A DNA stretch of 64,000 nucleotides from AWTP1-13 sp963775835 (GTDB taxonomy: Bacteria > Pseudomonadota > Alphaproteobacteria > Rhizobiales > Hyphomicrobiaceae): positions 62,001-126,000 of the forward strand of contig CAVZKV010000029.1 in assembly GCA_963775835.1 (NCBI GenBank), in the 5' to 3' direction. Position 1 is the first letter of the stretch; every line of letters begins with the position of its first letter. The position numbers were made by a program, and so were the translations under genes. Of the stretch, positions 57,116 to 64,000 are shown piece after piece. The notes beneath the pieces are model-generated. The model was not told the DNA's origin and did not search any database. It worked only from the letters and a program-made list of their open reading frames with translations.

Positions 57116-57913
57116 TTATTCGCGATTGCCGAACAGCTGCAGCATCATCACGAACATGTTGATGAAGTCCAAGTAGAGGTTGAGCGCACCCATGATCGCG
57201 GCCTTGCTCGCCGCCGCCACGTTGCCCGCCACCTCGTAGTAGCCGTCCTTGATGCGCTGGGTGTCGTAGGCGGTGAGGCCTGCAAACACCAACACGCCGA
57301 TGACAGAGATGGCAAACTGCAGGGCACTCGACTGCAGGAACAGGTTGACGAGACCCGCCACGATAATGCCGATCACGCCCATGATCAGGAATGAGCCCCA
57401 ACCGGACAGGTCCCTCCGGGTGGTGTAGCCATAAAGGCTAAGCCCAGCAAACGCGGTTGCCGTGACGAAGAACACCCGGGTGATCGACTGGCCCGTATAG
57501 ACCAGGAAGATCGAGGAGAGCGACACGCCCATGGCCGCCGCGAACAGCCAAAAGGCGATCTGAGCTGCGCCCACGCTCATCTGATAGATACGGAACGAGA
57601 GGAAAAACACGAATGCCAGCGGCGCCAGCATGACGACCCACTTGAGCGGCGAAGCGTAAATCGCGTACCCCAGCGGCGTCAGGTACATGCCCCGATGCAG
57701 TGCCAAGCTGGCCCCGGTCGCCGACTGGGCGGCGAGCGCAGGATCCGTGGTAACGGCGTACGAGAATATGATGTAGGCGACGATGCCAGTCAGGGCGATG
57801 CCCGCCGCCATGTAGTTGTAGACCTGCAGCATATAGGCGCGCAGGCCCTCGTCAATCGCAACGCCGGTGCGCGCAGCGGTGGCCTGCGCATACCTGTTGT
57901 CGTATTGGGCCAT
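57116..57913 (-). CDS. Bax-inhibitor-1/YccA-family inner-membrane protein
   Basis: 265 residues, ATG 57913 with a GGAAGGAT-type site upstream. The BI-1 (Bax inhibitor 1/YbhL-YccA) fold has seven helices: YNYMAAGIALTGIVAYIIFS, PLKWVVMLAPLAFVFFLSF, AQIAFWLFAAAMGVSLSSIF, RVFFVTATAFAGLSLYGYTT, FLIMGVIGIIVAGLVNLFL, LQFAISVIGVLVFAGLTAYDT and the last ALNLYLDFINMFVMMLQLFG. The conserved DTQ motif near helix 6 and Asp in LYLDFIN (C-terminal pore-type acidic) are present. These proteins are thought to be pH-sensitive calcium leak channels. Monocistronic. Confidence 0.92.
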   Translation of the reverse strand: MAQYDNRYAQATAARTGVAIDEGLRAYMLQVYNYMAAGIALTGIVAYIIFSYAVTTDPALAAQSATGASLALHRGMYLTPLGYAIYASPLKWVVMLAPLAFVFFLSFRIYQMSVGAAQIAFWLFAAAMGVSLSSIFLVYTGQSITRVFFVTATAFAGLSLYGYTTRRDLSGWGSFLIMGVIGIIVAGLVNLFLQSSALQFAISVIGVLVFAGLTAYDTQRIKDGYYEVAGNVAAASKAAIMGALNLYLDFINMFVMMLQLFGNRE

Positions 57914-58050
57914 AGGATCCTTCCCTTCAACTTTAGGCGAACCCTTGGTTCGCAGCTAGATTATGGCAACGCGACCCCCTGCTTGCAAGGACCGGCGCCA
58001 CAAATGCGACCTTGAACATGGGTAATCTCGGCCGCCCGGGCAAGAGCGGC

Positions 58051-60630
58051 CTAGTCCGCCCGCAGGTAGGGAATGGTCGGCGCCCGAAGCACGCGCCAGG
58101 TGCCAAAGCCGCCGAAGGCGGCCACCAGGACCGTCGCCATCAGCATGGCTTCGAGCGCCGCTCCCAAGGAATAGGTAAAATCCAACTCCATCACCCGCGT
58201 GACCGCCAGCCAGGCCGCCGCCGTGCCGATCAAGAAGGAAATGAACGACGTTAACAAAGCCAGAATGACGTACTCGACGAGGTGCGACAGGAGGATGCGC
58301 CGGCGCGTTGCCCCCAAGGTCTTGAGGATGGCCGCCTGCTGAATGCGGCGGCGCTGCGCCGTCGCCAGGGCGCCCGCCAAGACGAGGGCACCGGCGATCA
58401 GGGTGACACTGCCGGCCGAGCGCACGGCCACCATGACGCGCGCGAAAATGACGCCAAAGGCATCAATGGCATCCTTGACCCGGATGGCGGTGGAGGCCGG
58501 AAAGGCGCGGCCGATCGCCTGGGCCAATTTGGCCTCCGCGGCGAGCGGGGCGTCCTTCGGCAGCGTGACGGTGGCAAGCAAATTGTGCGGCGCCCCTCTG
58601 AGGGTGTTGGGCGAGAAGACCAGCACGAAGTTCAGGGACAGGCTCTCCCACTTCACCTCGCGTAAGTTGGCCACGCGCGCCGTGACGTTGCGGCCAAGCA
58701 CATTGACGGTCACGGTATCGCCGATCTTGAGGCCAAGCCCGTTGGCGATCTCGGCCTCCAAGGAGACCAACGGTTCGCCGGCATAGTCGGCCGGCCACCA
58801 TTGTCCGGCGACGAGCTTGGAGCCGGCAGGAACCGTCTCGGAATAGCTGAGACCGCGATCGCCATTGAGCACCCATTGCGCTTCCGGCGCCGCCTTGACT
58901 TGCTCGGCCGGACGTCCGGCGATCTGCATGATCCGACCGCGCAGCATGGGCGCTTGCTCAACGTGCGCCTCGGCTACCTCACGCCCGACCAGCTTGTGGA
59001 AGGCGTCGCTTTCCTCGCGCTTGAGGTCGAGAATGAAGTAGTTGGGGCTGCTGTCGGGCAAGCGTTCGGTGAGCTCGGCAACCACGGAGCGGTCGACGAG
59101 TGCGACCGTCACCAACAGCGAGAGGCCGGCACCCAGCGACATCACCACCGACCGCGTCAGGCCGCCGGGGGCGCCGAGGTTGCCGATCGCCAGCGCCAGC
59201 TCCGGTCGTCGCGGGCGTTTCATACGCCTTGCCAGCCGCGAGATCAGGGCGCCGAGAGCGCCAAAGATGGCAAAGACCACGATCACGCCGAGGCAGGAAT
59301 AGAAGGCCAACAACCTCGCCTCGGAGGTAAAGATAGCAAAGGCGGCCAACAGCGCCCCGACACACGCCGTCATGGCAACGACGCCCCAGCGCGGCAGCAC
59401 CGGCTCGGGCGCCACCTCGTCGCGAAAGAGCACGGCCGCGGGCACCTGCTCGGCACGCCCGAGCGGCCACAGACTAAACAGCAATGAGACCAGCAATCCG
59501 TAGGCAGCCGCCGTCAGCAGGCTGCGGCCCGTCAGCGCGATATCCGCCTTGATTGGCAAGGCATCTCCCAGCGCGGCGGTCAGGCCGAGCGGAATCAGCA
59601 TGCCAAGCAGGCTACCCGCGACGATGCCGATGGCGGCGATAAACAGCACCTGCAGAAGGTGCACGCCGAAGATGATGCGGCGGCCGGCGCCGAGGCTCTT
59701 GAAGGTGGCGATGACCTTGCGGCGACGGTCGAGGTAGGTGGCCACGGCGTTGGCGACGCCGACACCGCCGACCAGCAGCGCGGCCAAGCCGACGAGGGTG
59801 AGGAACTGCCGCAGTCGTTCGAGTGTGCGCGACACCTGGGGCGAAGGATCGCGACGGTCGCGAATGGTGAAGCCCGCCTCGGGCAGCGCCTCTTTCACGG
59901 CGCCGCGAAAGGCCGCCAGCCGATCGGCAACGCCAGCTCCATCCGCGGCGAGCTTGAGCGCGTAGCGCCAGCTCACCAGGCTGCCGGGGTCGACGAGCCC
60001 GCTTTTGCGCAAGGTGTCGAGCGAGACCAGCACGCGTGGGCCGACGCTGAGCCGCTCGGTGATGCGATCTGGTTCCGTCACGATACTGGCGCGGATCGGC
60101 ACCTCGAGGCGGCCGATCGACAGGCTATCTCCGACCTTGAGGCCGAGGCGATCGAGCAGGATGGGATCAACGGCGGCGCCGATATCGTTGCGAATGGCAG
60201 CCGTAAGGGAGGACCCCTCCGCCAGGGCGACACTGCCGACCAAGGGATAGTCGCGGTCGACCCCCTTGAGCTCGATCAGCGCCTGCTCCGCGCCGTCGGT
60301 GCGCCGCGCCATGGCCCGCATGGTTGCGCTCTCGCTGACGCGGCCCTGCTGCCAAAGCCAATCCCGCTCCCCGCCCTCCGCCTGGCGATGCGGACGCGCC
60401 AGGGCCACGTCGCCACCGATGAGCGTTTCACCCTGCCGCTCAAAGCTCGCGCGCAGAGCGTCGGCCAGCGCGCCGACGCCGGTGATGACAGCGACTCCGA
60501 GGGCCACGCAGGCGATGAAAACATAAAACCCTCTGAGGCCGTTGCGCTGCTCGCGCAACGCCAAACTCAGCAGCAAGGGTAGGCGTCGGCCGGCGGCGTG
60601 GGCCTTCAATTCCGAGACGGCGACCGTCAT
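58051..60630 (-). CDS. ABC-transporter permease, FtsX/MacB type (YbbP-like)
   Basis: About 859 residues from ATG 60630, which overlaps the ATPase stop by ATGA. Two FtsX domains: first helix FYVFIACVALGVAVITGVGAL, then the core with TLVGLAALLVGGVGVANAVATYL and a C-terminal pair of helices (VTLIAGALVLAGALATAQ, YVILALLTSFISFLIGTAAAW). Long periplasmic loops of the MacB type separate them (residues 60-290 and 530-740), expected to contact an outer partner. The gene order with a LolD-like ATPase matches YbbA-YbbP, which is linked in E. coli to the adjacent TesA and to export of hydrophobic compounds. Here a TesA-like gene is divergent and adjacent, as in that locus. Confidence 0.88.
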   Translation of the reverse strand: MTVAVSELKAHAAGRRLPLLLSLALREQRNGLRGFYVFIACVALGVAVITGVGALADALRASFERQGETLIGGDVALARPHRQAEGGERDWLWQQGRVSESATMRAMARRTDGAEQALIELKGVDRDYPLVGSVALAEGSSLTAAIRNDIGAAVDPILLDRLGLKVGDSLSIGRLEVPIRASIVTEPDRITERLSVGPRVLVSLDTLRKSGLVDPGSLVSWRYALKLAADGAGVADRLAAFRGAVKEALPEAGFTIRDRRDPSPQVSRTLERLRQFLTLVGLAALLVGGVGVANAVATYLDRRRKVIATFKSLGAGRRIIFGVHLLQVLFIAAIGIVAGSLLGMLIPLGLTAALGDALPIKADIALTGRSLLTAAAYGLLVSLLFSLWPLGRAEQVPAAVLFRDEVAPEPVLPRWGVVAMTACVGALLAAFAIFTSEARLLAFYSCLGVIVVFAIFGALGALISRLARRMKRPRRPELALAIGNLGAPGGLTRSVVMSLGAGLSLLVTVALVDRSVVAELTERLPDSSPNYFILDLKREESDAFHKLVGREVAEAHVEQAPMLRGRIMQIAGRPAEQVKAAPEAQWVLNGDRGLSYSETVPAGSKLVAGQWWPADYAGEPLVSLEAEIANGLGLKIGDTVTVNVLGRNVTARVANLREVKWESLSLNFVLVFSPNTLRGAPHNLLATVTLPKDAPLAAEAKLAQAIGRAFPASTAIRVKDAIDAFGVIFARVMVAVRSAGSVTLIAGALVLAGALATAQRRRIQQAAILKTLGATRRRILLSHLVEYVILALLTSFISFLIGTAAAWLAVTRVMELDFTYSLGAALEAMLMATVLVAAFGGFGTWRVLRAPTIPYLRAD

Positions 60631-61316
60631 GCCGATACGAGCTCCGCCCCGGAAATTGAGCCATCGTGCATTTGCACGACCCGGCCGCACCGCCGCGCCA
60701 GGCCGGGATCATGGGTGACGAGCAACAGCGTCGATTGCCGACGCCGCTGCAGCTCGAACAGCAGATCGACGACATGTGCGCCGGTTTTGCCGTCGAGATT
60801 GCCGGTGGGCTCGTCGGCGAGAATGATCTGAGGCCGCGGGCTCAACGCACGCGCTATCGCCACGCGTTGCTGCTCGCCGCCCGACAGCTGCGCGGGAAAA
60901 TGATCGGCACGTTGCGCCAGGCCGACTTCGGCCAGCACCTCGCGCGCGCGCTCGAAAGCATCGGGCTTGCCGGCAAATTCCAGCGGCAGAGCCACGTTCT
61001 CGAGTGCCGTCATGGTGGGCACCAGATGGAACGCTTGGAAGACGATGCCGATGTTTGCCCCGCGCACGGCCGCTAGCCGATCCTCGTCGAGGCGAGAAAA
61101 GTCATGTCCCGCCACCACCACCGTACCGGAGGTGGCGCGCTCGAGGCCGGCGACCACCATCAACAAGGAGGTTTTGCCCGAACCGCTTGGGCCGACAATG
61201 GCGACCGCCTCGGCAGCAGTAATTCCGAGCGCGACCTCCTTCAAAATTGCTACCGGGCCGGCGCGGCTCCGCAATGTCAGGTTCACGTTGCTCAGAGAAA
61301 TCAAGTTTTTAGCCAC
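60627..61316 (-). CDS. ABC-transporter ATPase, YbbA/LolD-like
   Basis: About 229 residues from GTG 61316 (first residues VAKNLISLSNVNLTL). The frame opens from TTG 61397, but GTG leaves 84 bases for the divergent promoter; the TTG would almost meet the tesA start. Walker A GPSGSGKTS, Q loop VFQAFHLVPTMT, ABC signature LSGGEQQR and Walker B IILADEPTGNLDG are all intact. It pairs with the permease downstream (ATGA overlap). The family carries out lipoprotein/hydrophobic export with FtsX-type permeases. Confidence 0.9.
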   Translation of the reverse strand: MAKNLISLSNVNLTLRSRAGPVAILKEVALGITAAEAVAIVGPSGSGKTSLLMVVAGLERATSGTVVVAGHDFSRLDEDRLAAVRGANIGIVFQAFHLVPTMTALENVALPLEFAGKPDAFERAREVLAEVGLAQRADHFPAQLSGGEQQRVAIARALSPRPQIILADEPTGNLDGKTGAHVVDLLFELQRRRQSTLLLVTHDPGLARRCGRVVQMHDGSISGAELVSA

Positions 61317-61400
61317 GATAATGGGAACTCCATAACCCAAGGCCTTGTCGCGAGCTTGGCGAATTTCTACGTCACTCTGAGCGCGAATGGGGATCAAGCG

Positions 61401-62093
61401 ATGCCGACCATGCCATCGAACGCGAGGCTGTTGAACATGGTGCTTCGCGTTCTCCTCTGCAATTGGCTGCTCGTGGCATTGCCGCTCGAGGCTGCGGCAG
61501 CCTCGACGAGGCCAACGCGCATCGTCGTGCTTGGGGATAGCCTGGTGGCCGGCTTCCAGCTCAAGGCCTCCGACGCCTTCCCCGCCCAGCTCGAACGCGC
61601 GCTCAAGGCGCGCGGGCAGAGCGTGGAAATCATCAATGCAGGCGTTTCGGGCGATACCACGGCAGGCGGGCTCGAGCGCCTCACGTGGGCTATTCCCGAT
61701 GCCACCGATGCCGTGATCCTGGAGCTTGGCGCCAACGATGCGCTGCGCGGGCTCGATCCGGCACAGGCAAAGGCAAACCTGGAAAAGATCATCCTGGCGC
61801 TGAAATCCGGCGGCGTCGAGGTCCTGCTCGTTGGCATGCTTGCCCCGCGCAATCTCGGCGGCGCTTACAGCTCAGCTTTCGACGCCATCTACCCGGAGCT
61901 CGCCAAGCAGCACGGGCTGCTTCTTTATCCGTTTTTTCTCGACGGTATCGCCTTTGAGGGCAAGTTCAATCTCGGCGACGGAATTCACCCCAACGGCGGC
62001 GGCGTTGCGGAAATCACGCGCCGGATCCTGCCGCTGGTCGAGCAGCTGATCGACCGGGTGCGCAACAAGCGAGCCGCAGCACCAAAGGGCTAA
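61401..62093 (+). CDS. tesA: TesA-like exported GDSL lipase/acyl-CoA thioesterase
   Basis: About 230 residues from ATG 61401; ATGs at 61410 and 61437 could also serve, all upstream of a signal peptide (VLRVLLCNWLLVALPLEAAA). The SGNH catalytic set is visible: S47 in VVLGDSLVAG (block I), G in VSGDTTAGG (block II), N in ELGANDALRG (block III), and D193/H196 in GDGIHPNGG (block V). Periplasmic multifunctional thioesterase/protease/lysophospholipase I in E. coli. Placed head-to-head with the YbbA/YbbP-like transporter genes, a conserved arrangement. thpR starts 2 bases after its stop. Confidence 0.92.
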   Translation: MPTMPSNARLLNMVLRVLLCNWLLVALPLEAAAASTRPTRIVVLGDSLVAGFQLKASDAFPAQLERALKARGQSVEIINAGVSGDTTAGGLERLTWAIPDATDAVILELGANDALRGLDPAQAKANLEKIILALKSGGVEVLLVGMLAPRNLGGAYSSAFDAIYPELAKQHGLLLYPFFLDGIAFEGKFNLGDGIHPNGGGVAEITRRILPLVEQLIDRVRNKRAAAPKG

Positions 62094-62095
62094 CC

Positions 62096-62653
62096 ATGCC
62101 ACGCCTGTTCACCGCGCTCGAGCTACCGGAAGCGGTCCGTCTGCACCTGTCGCTCATCCGGGCCCCAATCACCGGCGCCAAGTGGGTCGAGGCCGAGAAC
62201 ATGCACATCACCTTGCGCTTCGCCGGGGATATTGACGAGCGCACTGCCGACGATTTCGCCAATCGCCTGCACGACGTCAAAGCCGAACCTTTGGCCATAA
62301 CAATTGCCGGGGTCGGCGCCTTTGCTGGCCGCGAGGCGCGCGTGCTCTGGGCTGGCGTGGAAGGGGGCACGGCCCTCGAGCATCTATATCGTGCCAACGA
62401 GCGGGCCGCGCGCGCGGCTGGGCTGGAGCGTGATCCCCACGCCTTCAAGCCGCACGTGACGCTCGCCCGGGCCCGCGGGGTGCGACCCCGTCTCGCGGCG
62501 CGTTTTCTCGAGGAAAACGGCGGTCTGCGGCTGCTGCCCTTCGTGGCATCGCGCTTCGTCCTCATGTCGGCGCGGCCAGGCTCTGGCGGCCCGCCCTACG
62601 CCATTGAGGAAGCCTATCCGTTCGCCGAGCCCGCGCGCGTGGGCGCCGGCTAA
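62096..62653 (+). CDS. thpR: RNA 2',3'-cyclic phosphodiesterase
   Basis: 185 residues of the 2H phosphoesterase fold (LigT/ThpR). Both HxTx motifs are present: H37 in MHITLRF and H120 in PHVTLAR, set about 83 residues apart. The N-terminus LFTALELPEAVRLHLS and the closing PPYAIEEAYPF are typical. It opens 2',3'-cyclic phosphates on RNA to 2'-phosphates, and relatives were named 2'-5' RNA ligase. ATG 62096 begins 2 bases after the tesA stop, so cotranscription is likely; phhB follows 12 bases later. Confidence 0.92.
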   Translation: MPRLFTALELPEAVRLHLSLIRAPITGAKWVEAENMHITLRFAGDIDERTADDFANRLHDVKAEPLAITIAGVGAFAGREARVLWAGVEGGTALEHLYRANERAARAAGLERDPHAFKPHVTLARARGVRPRLAARFLEENGGLRLLPFVASRFVLMSARPGSGGPPYAIEEAYPFAEPARVGAG

Positions 62654-62665
62654 AGGAGTAAAAGC

Positions 62666-62956
62666 ATGACCAAGACACTCGACGACGCGACACGCCGCGG
62701 CCTGGCCCAGCGCTTGCCGCACTGGCAAACGGTGCAAGGCCGTGATGCCATCCGCCGCAGCTTCGTATTCAAGGACTTCAATGAGGCCTTCGGCTTCATG
62801 GCACGGATCGCCTTGCTGGCCGAGCAAATGAACCACCATCCCGAGTGGTCCAATGTGTGGAATAAAGTCGAGGTGACCCTTTCGACCCACGATGCCGGCG
62901 GCCTAACCGAGCTCGATTTGAAACTCGCCGAGGCGATGGATCGCATCGCCGCCTGA
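62666..62956 (+). CDS. phhB: Pterin-4a-carbinolamine dehydratase
   Basis: 96 residues; ATG 62666 with AAAGGAG upstream. The active-site motif of PCD/DCoH is intact: MNHHPEWSNVWNKVEVTLST with H57, H58 and P59, then H75-D76. It dehydrates 4a-hydroxytetrahydrobiopterin, recycling the cofactor of phenylalanine hydroxylase; a phenylalanine hydroxylase gene is not in the window. It ends the rightward run tesA-thpR-phhB. Confidence 0.93.
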   Translation: MTKTLDDATRRGLAQRLPHWQTVQGRDAIRRSFVFKDFNEAFGFMARIALLAEQMNHHPEWSNVWNKVEVTLSTHDAGGLTELDLKLAEAMDRIAA

Positions 62957-62966
62957 CGCAACCGGT

Positions 62967-63719
62967 TTAGCGCTGCCCATTGGGCGCGTCCGAGCGCGCT
63001 GGCGGCCGCTGCCGCCGGCTCGAGGCCGAGCCCTGCGGCGCCTGCGGGAGATCGCGAACAATCGGCGCCGGCGGTTCCAACGCTGGCACGGCATCTGGAT
63101 CAGCGAGGGGATCGATACCCTCGGGCGAACCCGGCTCAGGCGCGCCGCCAGTTGTCGCTTTGCCGTGGCGGTTGGCCGCCGCAGGCATCGAGGCGGCGCC
63201 CACCCCACCCTCGGCACCGAGCGCGCCGGCCGCCGCGGATAAGGGTGGCGGTCGGCAAAGGCAACCGGCCACCAAGGTCTTGCGATACTTGAAGGCGGTC
63301 GCCAGCGCGCTGTAGGCGCGGCCCGTCAGGTCCATCATGGTCTCGACGCTGCCGCCCGGATTGTGGTGATAAAACAGGCGTGCCTCCACGCCGCAGCTCG
63401 CCCGACACTGCTCGGCATCGCGCGCGAGACCAGCTTCGGAGGTCGCGAAGCTGATGGGGAAATAAAACCCATCGCACAGACGCACGCACAAGGTCCGGTA
63501 GGTGCCGATGGCGGAGCTGGCACCCGCACCGGCGTCGGGCCGATAGCCGGGATAGGCATAGGGACCAAAGGCGTTGGGCAGGTCGCCACCAGGGCCGAGG
63601 GACGGCGCGCTGCGGAATGCCCCGCCGAACGGGCCGGGGCGAAAATACTGCGCCTCGGCGGCAGGGCTTGCTGCCGCAAGCGGCAGCAGCAGAGTTGCTA
63701 CGACACCGCGCGACCCCAT
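62967..63719 (-). CDS. DUF2865 domain exported protein
   Basis: About 250 residues from ATG 63719 (MGSRGVVATLLLPLAAASPAA), which starts a signal peptide ending near AEA; the frame is open 20 codons further but that part is not hydrophobic. The DUF2865 core has three Cys pairs: RTLCVRLCDGFYFPISFATS, QCRASC and GCLCRPP, with EARLFYHHNPGGSVETMMD between. A Pro/Ala-rich tail follows. This family is restricted to alphaproteobacteria, is exported, and has no known function. Convergent with phhB, 10 bases apart. Confidence 0.88.
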   Translation of the reverse strand: MGSRGVVATLLLPLAAASPAAEAQYFRPGPFGGAFRSAPSLGPGGDLPNAFGPYAYPGYRPDAGAGASSAIGTYRTLCVRLCDGFYFPISFATSEAGLARDAEQCRASCGVEARLFYHHNPGGSVETMMDLTGRAYSALATAFKYRKTLVAGCLCRPPPLSAAAGALGAEGGVGAASMPAAANRHGKATTGGAPEPGSPEGIDPLADPDAVPALEPPAPIVRDLPQAPQGSASSRRQRPPARSDAPNGQR

Positions 63720-63861
63720 ACCCCGGTGCTCCTCGGAGCGAGCCCAATGACTTGGCGTGCCGCTATTGGCCAGGGCCATGCGGCCTAGGCGGTTTATGCG
63801 CGGCTTTCGTCAATTTTCTTTGAATTATTGAGCGGCTGGCGCGCGTGGGCCGGGTTTTTGC

Positions 63862-64000
63862 TCAACGCGGCGGCATGCGCAAGGCGCCGTCGAGCCGGAT
63901 GCACTCGCCGTTGAGCATGGCATTTTCGCAGATGTGCACGGCCAGCGCCGCGTATTCGCCGGGATCGCCCAGGCGCGAGGGAAATGGCACCGACGCGGCC
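63862..64000 (-). CDS. Short-chain dehydrogenase, C-terminal end only (cut by the window edge)
   Basis: The last 46 codons before the stop at 63862-63864 read FPSRLGDPGEYAALAVHICE and MLNGECIRLDGALRMPPR. This is the standard ending of SDRs of the 3-hydroxyacyl-CoA-dehydrogenase type 2 (HSD17B10-like) group, with RLGDPGEYA before the final helix and IRLDGALRM at the C-terminus. The rest lies beyond base 64000. Confidence 0.8.
   Translation of the reverse strand, partial: AASVPFPSRLGDPGEYAALAVHICENAMLNGECIRLDGALRMPPR

Overview
The window is GC-rich DNA from an alphaproteobacterium, most likely Rhizobiales-like. The evidence is two alphaproteobacterial marker families (DUF2794 at 55850, DUF2865 at 62967), two HWE/HisKA_2-type PAS sensor kinases, a TPR-fused class III adenylate cyclase of a type common in Bradyrhizobium relatives, and a cyoABCD quinol oxidase. 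I cannot name the genus from sequence alone. No rRNA, tRNA or CRISPR array was recognised.

Left half (1 to about 33,600) is accessory and decaying. It holds a frameshifted IS256-type transposase cut by the window edge, an adenylate cyclase, a frameshifted IS110 transposase, a BioF2-like GNAT, a doubly frameshifted cupin, an IS5-like scrap, an NAD-epimerase, a zeta-toxin/antitoxin pair, a dead tyrosine-recombinase tail, a DmeF-type cation-efflux relic and the cyoABCD operon (cyoB carries a one-base insertion). Then come an exported amidase, an NTF2-like protein, an L,D-transpeptidase, a TrpF-like protein, a frameshifted esterase, a frameshifted PAS/HWE kinase and a ruined kdp potassium locus. 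In kdp, kdpA and the front of kdpB are absent, kdpB, kdpC and kdpD are broken, kdpE is intact, and a IIA(Ntr)-like gene is intact but has Gln where the phosphorylated His should be.

Middle (33,600 to 42,600) is a set of exported and membrane proteins: a 722-residue single-heme beta-propeller protein, two NicO-like Ni/Co transporters facing each other across a run holding a small membrane-anchored protein, a metallo-beta-lactamase-fold protein, a BNR-repeat protein and a Vgb-like propeller, then a small exported protein. These read as an uncharacterised periplasmic redox/metal or small-molecule module.

Right half (42,600 to 64,000) is gene-dense and mostly intact. A leftward catabolic run contains a HisD-like dehydrogenase, an SDR, HyuA, HyuB and an amidase, followed by Tex and an LLM-class oxidoreductase. 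Then come a second PAS/HWE kinase (frameshifted), DUF2794, a Pat-like GNAT, a BI-1/YccA membrane protein with a clear terminator, a YbbA/YbbP-type ABC pair divergent from a TesA-like GDSL hydrolase, ThpR, PhhB, DUF2865 and the C-terminal end of an SDR at the right edge.

One-base indels recur: about a dozen lesions, nearly all left of 33 kb, several of them single-base duplications in short runs. They could be real pseudogenisation, assembly error, or both, and this affects how the cyoB, kinase and esterase calls should be read.
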